From Anaeramoeba flamelloides (taxonomy: Eukaryota; Metamonada; Anaeramoebidae), in the NCBI GenBank assembly GCA_027625915.1, contig JANTQA010000036.1, forward strand, positions 1,793,501-1,857,500: a DNA stretch of 64,000 nucleotides, written 5' to 3'. Made by a program: the position numbers and the translations under genes. Of this stretch, positions 13,280 to 25,700 are shown one piece after another. Below the pieces are notes generated by a model. That model worked only from the letters and a program-made list of their open reading frames with translations. It ran no database searches and was not told where the DNA came from. Every line of letters begins with the position of its first letter. Positions within the stretch are counted from its first letter, which is position 1.

Positions 13280-16200
13280 CGATTTCCAAAAAAGTGGGGT
13301 AAATTTATTTTAAAATATATTTCTTAAACACAATCTTCATAAAACTATTTAAATATCCAATTTGTTATTCGTCATTAATTCTTTCTAGAGAAAAATCCAA
13401 TTTGTTTATTTGTAAGATATTAATTTAATAAAAGATATGATAGTTTCTGATCACAATTTGATATGATATTTTTTTAGAAGTTGAAAATTGGTGGGTATTT
13501 TTTTCGTTGTGATCATCAAAAAATTATTTAAATGAAGGCATTTAATATTAATTAAATTTTCGAAGAGAATGAAAAACCCCACAACTTTATTTTATTGTTT
13601 AAAAAAATCATTTACATATTTGTCATATTGCCAATTTTTTTTATTGACATTTTCTGTGTCTTGTTTTCTTCAAAAAATCATTTGTTATTTTTTTTTTTTC
13701 ATTTTTTGTAAATATTTTGATGGACATATTTTAAAATATATACTGTAGTCATTGGTTCAATCATCAGAATTAATATTTCACTTAATTTTATATTTCTAAT
13801 TAACCATTAGAACCACTAATAACGATAATTTTATATGGAATGTAAAACAAAATTACCCTGCTTTTTTGGAAATACTTTATATGAAAAGAAAGAGTGGCTA
13901 ATCTAAAGGATTTAATTTTTTTTATTTTTTTTCTCAATAAATTGATTAATATATCAAAAATCATTCAAATTTCAATCATTTTTAAAACTTAAAATTAATT
14001 AAATCATACCAACCTTAAAAAAAACCTATTATTTTAATTAATAAAATTATCAAATAGAAAATAAAAAAAGATTGGAAAACTCTTTTCAAATAAATAAATC
14101 AATAAATTAGCGTTTTTATTATTCTAAAATTTATTATTAATTTAATACCTTTATTATTATTATTATTATTATTAATCTTAATCCAATTCATTTATAGCTA
14201 TATGAATTAAACCTTGAAAAAAAATTAGGCAATAAAGATGTTTTAAAAAAAAGTGGATATTTATTGGCAAAAACAGGAGGTGTTGGGAAAGGCTGGAAAA
14301 CAAGATTTTATGTTATTGAAGATTTTCATTTTTATTATTTACATCCACAAACATTAGAAAAAAAGGATACCATACCTCTTCTATTAGCCACAACTAAACC
14401 AATTACTGATCAAAGTAGAAGGTAAATCTTTCTTTACATTCTTTTTTCATATTTTAAAAATTGATCCTACTTTATTTTACTATTAAAAATTAAAAATATA
14501 ATTGAAAATAAGAAAGCATTACTATATCATTGAACTTATATCAAAAAAACAAAAGACTAAATAAGCAAATAATTTTTCTATTAATTCATAAATAATGGAT
14601 CGAAAAAGAATTTTAGGTATTAAAATTAAATTTATTTCAATTCATAATTTATAAAATAAATATTATTGACTCTTTCTTTGACACCCAATTAAATTCAGAA
14701 AAATAAAAATGAACAAAATATAAAAATAAAAAATCCGTGTCTATCTATTTTTGGATTTCGGTTTAGTTTTCTTAAATAAACTTTTCCTTTGAATTTCTCA
14801 GTCTGCAACTGGACACAAAAAATTATATTGATTTTCAATTTCATAAAAATTTTACATTTTTGGAATCCTGATCTTTCAATTTTCAAATTATACTGATAAA
14901 AATCAATTTGTAATTGATAGGTTATTCATTTTTTTACGTTGAAGAATGCCATTACTTTTGTTAAAAAAAGTACTACTTTTTCTGCTAAAACAAACCAAAA
15001 AAAAAAAAAAATCCACCAAAAATCATAATTTTAAAGTGAAAAAGATGTTGGAATAAAAAAAAAAAACAAGAAAGAACCAAAATTTTAAAAAAATGAGAAT
15101 TTTTGCTGTTTATGGTTAAACCAATTTTTGATTAAAAAAGATCACTTTACCACGAAGATTTTAACTCTCGTATTTTGTTCTACCATTTGACTCATATACG
15201 TACTGATATCTCAATTAATATTTAATACGTTAAATACAGTTTTTGGAGAAATGATAATGAAAATATTCAGAAACTAAGGGAAAGTCTTTTATCTTTTAAG
15301 GGGTTCGCATCACCCTTGATTTGTCAGAAATTAAAGTATGCTGTAATTGAACGTAAATTATATTCGTGCTCTATAGTTTAAATGGCTTCTGTGATTTCTG
15401 TGACTTTAAAAAAATCTATTATAAATCCTTATTGTAACAATAAATTATTAGATATTTTTTACTCAATATTCACAATTACAAATTCTCATTTTTGAATTTT
15501 TTTTTAGTTACTTTTCCCAAATCTAAAAATAGAAACTCAAAATAATAGTATTCATGTATTTAAAAATTCATTTTTATAACTTCCAAAAGTAACTATTTTT
15601 TCAATTTTTTAATTTCAAGATTTACAAAATAATTTTCATCATAAAAAAAACCCAAAGAATGATTGATTTGGTTTTCTTTTTATAAAGCTAATTGTAATAT
15701 CAATATATTTCCAATGTATTTCTAAATATGCGAAAATAATTTGTCAAAAAAATTCGATTGGTCAATTATTTAATTATTTAAAAAAATCTGGATTTTTTAG
15801 CAACTAACCTACATTTCGCCACAAATTTAAGAAAGATCTTTTTCAACTTTGAAGTCTGAATATTGGTGATTCAACTATTAAATTTCTCTGGAAATGCAGA
15901 TTTTTTAATAAAATTCTTTGGGTTTTTTTGATACACAAGAATCATTTTTAAATGATAAGATCAACTTTTAGTACTATTTTACTAATCAAATTTTTTTGAG
16001 ACATTTGAACTACGTAGCACAAATGTTGTTTACTTTCACAATAACAACATGGTTTGATCCAAGGCTTCTCTTTAGTTGAGCCTAATCCCTTAATTATTGA
16101 AACAAAATGAATGATTCTCATTTTATAAAAAAAATACAAAAAAACAAATTTGATCTTATATAAAAAAAAAAAAAGATACTTTGATTCATTTTTTCTTAGA

Positions 16201-17120
16201 TCTTACTTTTTAAGGACTGCTATATAAAAAATAATGAATTAAATAATATTACCAATAACATATTTGAATATTTTATACACTTTATTATTATATACTAATT
16301 ATTGAAGAAAGAAATTCACTAAAATTATAAAGTTGCTTTGTAAGAACACTGATTTGAAAAAAGTGGGGAAATTTTTTTTTTTAAAAATTGATAAAATAAA
16401 AATTTTTCCAAAAAATGAAGTTTTAAAAAATTGAGTAATATTTTTACAAAAAATCAATTTTTTCTGTATTTTCTATTCCGATAAAAGGAAATAAATAAAC
16501 ATTTGAAGTTGAGGAAAGAACTTGTAGTGGTTAAAAAAGCATTTTAATTTTTATTTATTCCTCACTTTTTCAAAACTTTTATTTTTTTGAAAAAAGTTCT
16601 AATTCAAAACACCACTCACTTTTTTAACATCCTATTTGTTTTTGAAAGGTTTTTTCTTAAAAAAATCTCACTTTTTTAAAACTCAATAATCTTACAAATG
16701 TTTTAAAAAAAGTGTTTATTTTGTGATTCTTGAATAAATATAAATTTTAGTAAAAAGAATTTCAAAATGAATGAAATTTTTTCTGATCATCTTTATTTTT
16801 GAAAATATTGTTCTAAATCCATGTAATTCTTATTTATATTTCCCTTTATTCAACTTATAATATGTTTTGAATTATTATTACAAAACAAAAATAAAAATAC
16901 AAATACAAATAGAAATTGCTTTGAAATGGTTTATGCCAATAAAAATAAAAATATTATTATGCAAGCATTAACCGAGGATGACATGAACAGTTGGATTGAA
17001 ATAATCCAAAATAACACGCGCACTTCCTTAAATCAACAAGTAGACGGTCAAAATTTAGGTAAAAACAATCAAATGACAAGACAAGAAAATAATAATGTCA
17101 ACAACAACAACAGCCGCAGC

Positions 17121-17153
<33 letters not shown>

Positions 17154-18674
17154 AATAACCACAGAATGAGTAGTAACATGAACAGCAAAGAAATCATTGA
17201 TATTTTATACAAAATTGAAGGAAATGATGTCTGCATTGATTGTGGAGCACCAAATCCAGAATGGGTTTCAATTACATTAGGTATTACTTGTTGTATCCAA
17301 TGTGGGGGAGCACATCGCTCATTAGGCACCGATTATTGTAAAGTAAGATCACTTCAATTAGACAAATTTGATAATTCTATAATACCGCTTTTCCAAAATT
17401 TAGGAAATAAATTTATTAATTCAGTTTTAGAAAAATATCTAGATAAAGGGCAAAAACCAAAATATAACGATTCTGCTGAAGTAAAAAAAAAATTTATTTT
17501 ACAAAAATATAAAGGCTTACAATTTACAGATCGAATCCAAGATTTGGAAAATATTAATTATTATTTATTCGAATCATTCCATCAAAATAATCTTGCTCAT
17601 ATAATAATTACCCTTTTATCCAACCCCGATACGAATTGGAAAAATCCTGAAATAAACGGGAAAAGTATTCTTCATTATGCTATCCAATGCGGAGTGCCCG
17701 ATTATTATGTCATTTTATTAAAGCTGTATCGTTCAAATATCAATCTTCTTGATGACGGAAATCTAACCCCTTTGCACATTGCTGTTCAAGAAAACAATGA
17801 GCAATTAGTCAAGGTATTATTAAATCTCGGTGCCACAATTGAAATAGAATCTTTAAAAAATCAAAATATCAAATACCAAAATGCTTATGATTTGGCAAAA
17901 CAATTGAACCACAAATCTTGTGAAAATTTGATTCTGAATCATTTCCATCAAAAAAATCCTGATTTATTTAAAAAAAAAAAATCATCCATTGGTAATCGTG
18001 CTACCCAACGAAGGCTTCCATCGGTACCACAGCAGCAACAAAACCAAGAACAGAAACAACGGAAATTCCCACCAAAATTCCCGCAAAGACAAGAACAGCA
18101 GCAGCAACAGCAGCAACAACAGCAACAGCGAAAATTCCCACCAAAATTTCCACCAAGAAAAGAGCAGCAGCAGCAGCAGCAACAACGAAAATTCCCACGA
18201 AAATTCCCACCAAAATTCCCGCCAAGACAAGAACAGCAGCAACAACAGCTGCAACGGAAATTCCCACAAAAAAGGTATCCAAATAATGAAAATTCTCCAA
18301 ATATTAATTCTCGAAATGATAATTTTAAGAATACAAAACGATATACTACTGTTATAAAAAAGACGAATATGCCTCCAAAAATTAATAGAAGATTGTCGTA
18401 TAATAGTTCGACCCAAGGAATTCGGAATAATCAAAAAAGTACACCAATTATCCCAAAGAGAAGAATATCGGGTGGTGGTGGAACAACATCAGTGACAATT
18501 AATACAAATCAAAAAAACCGAAATAATAGTTCGATAAAAACTTCACCTCGGAGGCCCCGTTCAAAAACTTGGGGAAAACGAAGTAATACACTGGTCAATA
18601 CAACTAGAGTTAACCAACAGAACTCAGCAGAGCTTCCACCACGACCACCACCAAGAAGAATGAATAAAAATTAG
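6059..18674 (+). CDS. BAR-PH-ArfGAP-ankyrin protein (ACAP/ASAP-type Arf GTPase-activating protein)
   Basis: Five exons: 6059-6358, 6462-6661, 11244-11490, 14198-14421, 16913-18674. All junctions are GT-AG and phases agree, giving 910 residues. Residues about 1-250 match the BAR domain of ACAP proteins, and the exon 2/3 join aligns without gaps. A PH domain follows (about 267-358, from KSGYLLAK to EDDMNSWIEIIQ). The ArfGAP zinc finger is Cys431-x2-Cys434-x16-Cys451-x2-Cys454, with the catalytic Arg459 in GGAHRSLG. Two ankyrin-like repeats lie at about 565-670 (SILHYAIQCG, TPLHIAVQENN). The tail has KFPPKFPPR units between Gln runs and ends PPRPPPRR, a likely SH3 ligand. By family knowledge it stimulates GTP hydrolysis on Arf proteins at curved membranes. 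An extra Asn/Ser linker separates PH from ArfGAP. ATG 6059 fits the usual BAR start. Introns 2-4 (4582, 2707, 2491 bases) are packed with repeats. Confidence 0.93.
7330..8620. mobile_element. Foldback/MITE element in ArfGAP intron 2
   Basis: Arms of about 155-160 bp at 7330-7487 and 8462-8620 are inverted copies; for example CATCAAAGTCCCCAATTC on the left reads GAATTGGGGACTTTGACG on the right. The interior is AT-rich, with a loose internal repeat of an ACTGTTGTTTT motif (7510-7590) and no transposase frame. Related arm sequence recurs several times at 40560-41300. Confidence 0.75.
9062..9462. mobile_element. MITE, GTGAAAC-end family (copy 1)
   Basis: Left end TAACTGTTGTGCAAAAAAAG, with an inverted counterpart at 9440-9462 (TTCCTAAACAGTAA). 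The inner sequence GAAGAAACAAATTAACTTC is shared with the copy at 26381-26992, and the ends resemble those at 38596-39034. It is about 400 bp, non-coding, and lies in the long intron 2 of the ArfGAP gene. Confidence 0.65.
9728..10366 (+). repeat. Coding-like repeat fragment, copy B, in ArfGAP intron 2
   Basis: Three plus-strand frames in succession (9728-9949, 9885-10100, 10097-10366) have protein-like composition, for example VDLETLKPKPHSLGLLVKK and SQNKGYYIQRLKQKGMNYL. None begins with a credible ATG context, and the surrounding ArfGAP exons join perfectly without them. The middle part matches the repeat at the left window edge. The most likely explanation is a decayed mobile-element ORF. 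I do not recognise the family. Confidence 0.4.
12205..12362. repeat. Inverted repeat / hairpin, about 155 bp
   Basis: Arms of about 42-45 bases at 12205-12246 and 12318-12362 are imperfect inverted copies sharing AAATTCTGAAAAACTGTTGTTA-like sequence, around a loop of about 70 bases. It lies in ArfGAP intron 3 and is probably a short foldback element. Confidence 0.65.
13237..13277. repeat. (TA)n microsatellite
   Basis: An uninterrupted TA run of about 41 bases that abuts the left end of the mariner-type MITE at 13281, so it probably served as its TA target. Confidence 0.95.
13281..13875. mobile_element. Mariner-like MITE, copy A (in ArfGAP intron 3)
   Basis: Left end GATTTCCAAAAAAGTGGGGT and right end ACCCTGCTTTTTTGGAAATAC form an imperfect terminal inverted repeat. 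The element is about 595 bp and sits beside a (TA)n tract. A diverged second copy is at 62070-62750. No transposase is encoded. Confidence 0.75.
15781..15925. repeat. Dispersed repeat, inverted match to 38441-38590
   Basis: About 100-140 bases containing CTACATTTCGCCACAAATTT match the reverse complement of 38441-38590 with scattered differences. It lies in ArfGAP intron 4 and has no coding content. Confidence 0.6.
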
Positions 18675-20900
18675 AAAATTATAATACTATTTTTATTTTT
18701 TTTTTTTATTTTGATTTTTAATTAATTCCAACTTGGTCATTTTTAAAAAAAATAAAAGTAAATAGTTTTCAAAAATAGCCAGAAAACACTTTAAAATCAG
18801 AAATGGAACAAGATATTGAAACTTTTATAAAAACTTAATCTTTTCACTTTTTTAAAATGGCTATATTTCTACAAAAAATATTTATCTTATTAAAATAACA
18901 AAAATTAAAACATCGTTTTTATTTTATTAATTTGTACTTTTTATTTATTTATTTATTTATTTATTTCTTTTTTTAGCAAGTTTTTTATTCGAAATTTTAT
19001 AAATTTCAAATTGTTATATTTGATGTGTTTAGCTCTAATCAATTAGTTTATTTTTTTAAGGAATTTATTTTAATAATAACAAAACTTAGTTCTATGAGAT
19101 ATCAATTTTCATAATCTTTATATAATCTAAATTTAACAATACCCCAATAAAAAAGTAAATAAAATATAATTACGAAAAAATGATCAAAAAAAATTAATAA
19201 TTTATTAATATTGGATTTAAAGTTTCGTAAAATTGATCAAAACAATATTTCAAAAATTGTGACTCATATATAAAAAATAAATTGAATAAAAAAAAAATAT
19301 TCTTATTTTATATTCAATCAACAACTAATATATTCAATCTTTTTAATAATTTACTTTTTTATTTTTCAAAAGATAAGAAAGTCTGATATTTTAAAAATCC
19401 TAGAAAAATAAAATCAAAAACCTAGAAAAAAGTGAAACACAATTTTTGTAATGAACATTAAAGATTTTTTTTTGTATAATGTAGTGAAAAAAATACCTGA
19501 CCTGAAAAAAATCCCTGAAAAGATTTTTAATTGTGAATATCAGGAAAATTGTTGCCTAATTTTAAATATTGTAAAAATTGATTTTTTTTTATTTAAGAAA
19601 CTAACGATACAAATTTATAACAATACAACTTATTAAAATGATGTTTAATTAAATTACACTTGTGCAAAACACAATTCAATCAATCAAAAAACAATAATGA
19701 AAATTATAATTTTCCAAACTATCGTAAACCTCTATCAAACCCGATGTTTTTACAAAAAAAAGTTGATCAAATTAGGATATCAAACAATTAATTGAGTATT
19801 CTAGGAACACATCAGCTTTAATGAACTTTAGATAGATTTATTACTAGGTTCTTAAAAAAAACAAGGTTATTTCTAAAAAGGTTTTGAAAGAAAACATTTG
19901 CAATTACTTCAACATTTTACTGAAATTCGCAATTTCAAAATCTTGCTGAGATTTTTCTACAAGTCAGGTATTTTTTTCACGACTCTTCTTGTAATAAAAA
20001 AAGCCTTAACAAAACTGTGTTTAAAAATTTGGGCATAAAATAAATAATATTATTGAATAAGTGAACATAAATCGAAAAATATTTTTAAAGAATTTTATTA
20101 ATCTAGATATAAAATTTTAAATTTCCAAAGATATTATTCAAATCTTTTCCAATAAAAAAATTTATAAAAAATAAAAAAAAACTTCTTGGTTTAGAGGATT
20201 ATTTTATTATTTTTGAATAATATTTTATAGTTTAATTTATCTTTTTTTTAAAGAATTTTAGAGTTAATAACTTTATCTTTGACAGAAGGGTTTTTTTTAT
20301 TTAGTTTCAAATGTATTAAATAAAATTATTTAAGATTTTCTTTTATGTTTGTTTAAATTATTTTCAATTTACTTGAATTGATGTTTTCGAAAATTATTCT
20401 CATATTAAACGATTAACTCTGGATTAAAGAAATGAATTTCATTTTACTCTTATTTCGATATTTATTGAAATCATATTAGAAAATTAAAAAAAAATGAAAA
20501 TTTCTCAGTAATATGTTTTTTTTCTTAAATTTTATATATCATAAAATTATTTGCGTTCAATGATTTTTATTTTTAATAAATTAAGGTATTAGGTGTTGAA
20601 TTACAATTTATTGTAATAAAATTTCTCATTTTCAAAAATTGAAAAATAAAATAAAAATACTTAAAAAAAAATTGAAAAAATGTATAATGATTTTTTTTTC
20701 AAGAATCAAAAAAAATATAAAAATCTTAGTAATAAACTATATTTCAAAAATTTAGGCTCACTTTATATTTCTAATTAAAGTTTTTTTGAGGGTTTATTCC
20801 AGTATCCTTATCAAAAAAATATTTTCAAATTTTTGGATCAGAATCATTTTTTAATGATTGTAAACTTGAGAAAATGGAAATTTATCCAAAAAATTAACAA
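18675..20900. other. Non-coding AT-rich stretch after the ArfGAP gene
   Basis: It holds the 3' flank of the ArfGAP gene (T-rich directly after the TAG stop) and no further gene I can support. Some of the region just before 20900 may be decayed 5' LINE sequence, but no motif is readable. Confidence 0.4.
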
Positions 20901-21800
20901 AATAAAATATAAAAAAATAGCAAAACTTATTAAATTTGATTATAAGCCCAAACGAAGAAATAAATATTTGGAAAACAGAAAATATTAATAAATTAAAAAT
21001 TAAGATAAAAAAACAATACTTTAATATTTTAAAAAACACTCAAAGTTGGAAAATTAAAGAATATTATAAAATTATTAAAAATGAAAACTTTAACTTTAAA
21101 ATAAAAAACTATATTAAATTTAAATCCAGTACTACTTTTCTAAAATTTCGCACTTTTATAAATGGACTAAATAGATACACATATGTCTTGAAAAAGAAAT
21201 CAGAATACGATACATTTAAAAAAAAAAGAAAAATGCAAAAAATTTGATTATTGTACTCAATATTATGAAAATATAAATCACTTTATTTGGTATTGTGAAA
21301 GATATAAATTTATCAGAATCAAATGGAAAAAAAAAAATCGCAAAAATTTTAGAAAAAAACTTATATTAAAATGTTATTCTTAGAAAAAATACTCAAAAGC
21401 TCCTTAGTCTGGTTAATCAAAATTACGAAATTTATTTTGTCGAGAATTTTTCATCAACCCTCTTATGGTTAGAAAACTTAAGGTAATAAAGAAAAAATGA
21501 TAATAAAAAAATTGAAAATAAAAAATTCCTAAAATAGTAAAAAAATATACAAATTCGGGTACATAGTGCTCCACTTTTCGGAGTCGTGGAATACCAATTT
21601 ATTAATCACAGTTCGTGGAATCTTATTATTAATAATATTTCTATCGGGTTTTTACTCCTCCTGTTTTAGGATGTGGATAATTTTTAATTTGGTCATGTGT
21701 ATTCTATAATATTTTTTTACTTTAATATTTTAATTATTTTTCTTCTTCTCTTTTTTATTTAGTAAATTTTCTTTGATTACTCCTTTCTCACAATAAATAA
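20900..21800 (+). mobile_element. 5'-truncated LINE: C-terminal RT-associated domain and 3' tail
   Basis: An open stretch (20936-21247) rich in Lys, Ile and Phe runs into YCTQYYENINHFIWYC-like sequence after a frame change near 21240. This is the C-terminal cysteine/histidine motif (C...C, H, C, then R) found after the reverse transcriptase of non-LTR elements. The following 21541-21800 is the element's 3' end. It ends TTACTCCTTTCTCACAATA with an AATA-type tail, and the same end recurs at 51700-51850, 57840-58370 and, inverted, 62156-62223. The catalytic RT part is missing and the copy is inactive. Confidence 0.7.
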
Positions 21801-22467
21801 ATCAGAATCATTTTTTCTAATTTTGCAAATTTTTGTTTTGCTTTTTCAATTTTTTTTCTTTCTTTTGTTTTTCTTTTTCTTTTTCTTTTTCTTTTTTTTG
21901 AAAAATTTTTTTACTTTTTCGTTTTTATTTATTTTTGATACTTTATTTTTTTGGATAAGATCATTTGGAAAAAAAAAAAGATCTTCGAAAAGATTAATTA
22001 ACATTAACCAAAATTTCGACCAATTAATGTCTTTTAAAATGAATTCAATTCTTAGTAAAAAATCTTCTTGTTACCTTTTTTTCAATGAAATTTCAGGAAT
22101 AAAAAATTGGTAATGCTAATTTTGGAAATAGTAACTTACTTTTATTTTAGTTTTTGGTTTTATTTTTTTTTAATTTTTAAAATTCGGATTTTTATAGATT
22201 TCAAATGATTTAAAAGTGAATCACAAATTAGATTTAATTATTTGTTGTTCTTGAATACTGAAGGATATATTTTTTTTCACTTTATTATTTCATGTGAGTA
22301 ACAATTTTTGAAATGGTTTTTACTTTATCTTTGAACTATTTTTGTTTTTTATTCGAATTAAAATTAGGATTAAAGAAAAAATAGCAAAATAAATTAAATA
22401 GACACGTCAATATCATTTTAAAATTTTCATTTTAAACTTGATCGAATTTAAGGCAACACAGAGCACC

Positions 22468-22508
<41 letters not shown>

Positions 22509-22710
22509 ATTGAATTTCATTTTTTGTAAGCACACTTGGAGATAAATTCTAAAATTTTCCATTTTTCACCAAAAAATAATGAAATAATAAAAATATATAT
22601 ATTTATTTTTTTTTAAGTTGTTTTTTTTTCAAAAAAAAAAAAGTTAAAATAGATTGTATTCTTAATTTTCAGTTAATTCTGTAATAGAATTAAATAGTTC
22701 ATCCCGATTT
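21801..22710. other. Non-coding stretch with (TA)n and T-rich tracts
   Basis: It contains a TTTC-rich tract (about 21840-21920) and a (TA)n tract (22472-22505). It is the 3' flank of the minus-strand gene ending at 22711. Confidence 0.45.
22472..22505. repeat. (TA)n microsatellite
   Basis: TA dinucleotide run of about 34 bases, just downstream of the minus-strand gene end. Confidence 0.95.
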
Positions 22711-25700
22711 TTAGGTGTTTTTTACATTTATTTTTTTAGAAATGGATTTTTTTTTATTGGTATATGGATAAATTATTAATGGTAATTTTATCTCTTGGTG
22801 GATTTTATTTTTATAATGATGATTTGATGTGATTAAACAATTATATTGTATATTTCTCGTTGATTTCTTTGCTTGACTTTCATCAAAAAAATATTTCACT
22901 ATGATTCTATCACCTTTGAGAATTTTGATAATATCCCCCTTTGGTGATTTTTTATGATTTAGCCAAAGGATATATGCTTTTTTTTTTTTTTTCCTTTTTT
23001 TTTTTTTCTTCTTTTTATTCGGGTTGTTTTTTTTTTTTTTTTTCTTATCCCCCTCCCTAATATCAGCTTCATACATATTCTTTGTTTTATTTTCCCAATT
23101 ATGGTTACCTTTTTTATATTTTTTTGGTAAAGCAGATATACCAACACCAAAGCTCGCTCCCCTATTCTTCCTTTTTTTCTTCTTCTTTTGATTTTCTTTT
23201 TTTTTCTTCTTCTTAATTTTTTTTTTTTCAGTAGATTTATCTGTTTTTCTTTTTTTCTTTTCTTTTCTTGATATTTTTTCAGATGAAGTGTCACTTGCAA
23301 AAGTTGACTATTTATATTAAAATTAATTCACATAAATATTATTCAATTTGTGTTTTAATCAAAAGATTTTTAAAGTGTTTGATTTTGAATTTAGATAAAC
23401 CAACCAAATTTTTTATGAATTTTCAGATTAGCTTAACCTTTATACAATATCCATTTTTTTTTTATTATCATTTAGAGTGATGTGATCTCAATAATCTGAA
23501 ATAATAATTTATTTGGATTTTTCTTTTTGGTGAGAACCATAAATTAAGAAATTTTTTTTTTTGTTTTCAAAAAATTTAGTATTTTCATAAATATCCTAGA
23601 AAACTTTTTATTAGCTTGTTCTCAAAAAATTTTTATTAATAAATTCTTCATTATTATTTGTATATTTTGTTTATAGTTCTATATTATTTTAATAAAAACA
23701 TACTAATCCCTTTTATTTCATTTTTTCATTTTGAAATTTCGAGTTTTTTAGTGTTTTTTTTTAACATGGTGTGGAAAACTCTATTTATTTTAAATATTTT
23801 ATTGTTTTTATCTTTTTGATCAATTTTCAAATTTTTCAAATCATTTAAATAATAATAGTAGTTTATAATGTTACACGTTTGCAAAAACTGATGCCTTAAT
23901 ATTTTAAGTTTTTTTACATAATTTGTAATTCTTCAGAAAAAATATAAAACTTTTCCAGTGCACCCCTATGGGAGAGGTTTCTCGTCAAGGAACTTGGGGT
24001 TTAAAATATCAAAAACATTAATTTAATAATCCAATGGAAAATTTTTGGGTTTGAAACAGAAATTTAAAAATTGAAAATAATTTTTAGAAATCAAAAAACA
24101 AAAAAAAAAACATTTTTTATTGTTTTATTAAGGGACTAGTTTATATTAAATTTTTTTAGGTAAATATAATAGAGATTTAGAATTTTTTTTGCCAATTACT
24201 TAGATTTGAAATCAAAGTGAAAAACTTCTTAGTATATTAATGAAATCTTGCTAAATGACATTCATTAAATTTAGTTATTGTTTTTATAGAAATAAAAAAT
24301 TTTTCCATTTTTTCACTTTTTTGAAAGTTGTAATTTTTCAACTTTTCGCAAAAATACAAAAAATAAAAAAAAATATGAGCAAGAAAGCAAAACCTTGTTA
24401 TTTTTGTGGAAGACGTACAAAAAATAGTTTGAAAAATAAACCTGAAAAGGTTTTTTTGGATTTGCATGAAAAAACAGTTTGATTCGAAAAAAAATATACA
24501 ATATATGCTTTACTCTTAATAAAAGATTTTCTTTCTTTTCTTGTACCATTCTTTTTTTTCATGGATCTACTTTTTCAGTTTACACTCTTTTGTTTTTGTT
24601 GAATTTGAAGTTATTTTAAGTGTTCCCAAATTACCATCCGAAAATTTTTTGTCAGAGTCAAAAAAAATCAGAGAAAAGAATAAGAACTATTTTTTAAAAA
24701 AGTAATTATTGATAAAACAAATTGAGTTCTTTATAGAGTCAAGTTGGATGAACAGAAGTGAAAGAGAAAATATTCACTAGTTTTAAATTATTTTTTAGTT
24801 TTTCAAAATGAGAATAAATATTTTTTTTGAGAAAATAATTAAATCCAAAATTAATCAAAAAATTCTCATCCGTTAAAGATCTTTTTTAAAAAAAAAATTT
24901 TTAAAAGTCACTTTTTTTGACAGAATTGTAAAATTTTAAAAAAACAAGAATTAAAAGTTCTAACATTGAAAAAGTACGTCTATTTTCAATTTTAAACATA
25001 TTTCAAGATAAGGATTCCTTATTTAGTTATTGGTCAAAATTAAAATTAATAGAGACTAGTCCCTTAAAAGAGATTTTTTAATCTTAGAAAAATCAATTTT
25101 TCTGACAATAAACTATCCTTTCGGGGTGCATTGAAAATGTTTTATAATTTTCGAAAAATGACAAATTTAGTAAAAAAACTTAAAATATTAAGACATGAAT
25201 TTATGCACACGTGTAAAAATCTTATTAATCTCAAAATTATTATTTTGTAATCGGTTAAACAATACTTATTATAATAATTTTAATAGTTTATCAATATGTC
25301 AAATAAGATAATTTTTTATTTATCCAAAAGAATTATTCCAAAAAAAAAAAAAGAAAAAATCTCTATATTACTATGTTTTATAACAAATACTTTTTATTGT
25401 GTATAGTGAAAAATTGCAATTAACAGAGTATAAAAAATTTTGCTAATCTAAAAAATAAAATGAATTTTGATCACTTAATAAGATTATTTTGTAAAAGAAT
25501 GGGAAAAAATTTTTTGATCTATCTTGAAACATTTTCTTTCCAAAGTTTATTTGTTGATCATATTTTTTTGATACTTTGCATCTACAAAATAAAAAAGTAA
25601 AGAATATAGACAATAATATATTTTAAAATTTTACCTTGTTTGTCAAGGAAGACTGATCCTTTAAAGATTATAGTTTTTCGAATTTTCTAAGCTCAATTAG

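Noticed and set aside
17982-18434. Leu/Phe-rich minus-strand frame opposite the ArfGAP tail
   Set aside because: Antisense of Gln/Pro/Lys codons in a well supported gene.
22959-23300. 113-residue Lys/Arg-rich minus-strand frame
   Set aside because: Another phase of the same exon gives a continuous, less biased protein (ISALPKKYKKGNHNW, YEADIREGD) with a proper acceptor. The Lys run stays open in all phases.
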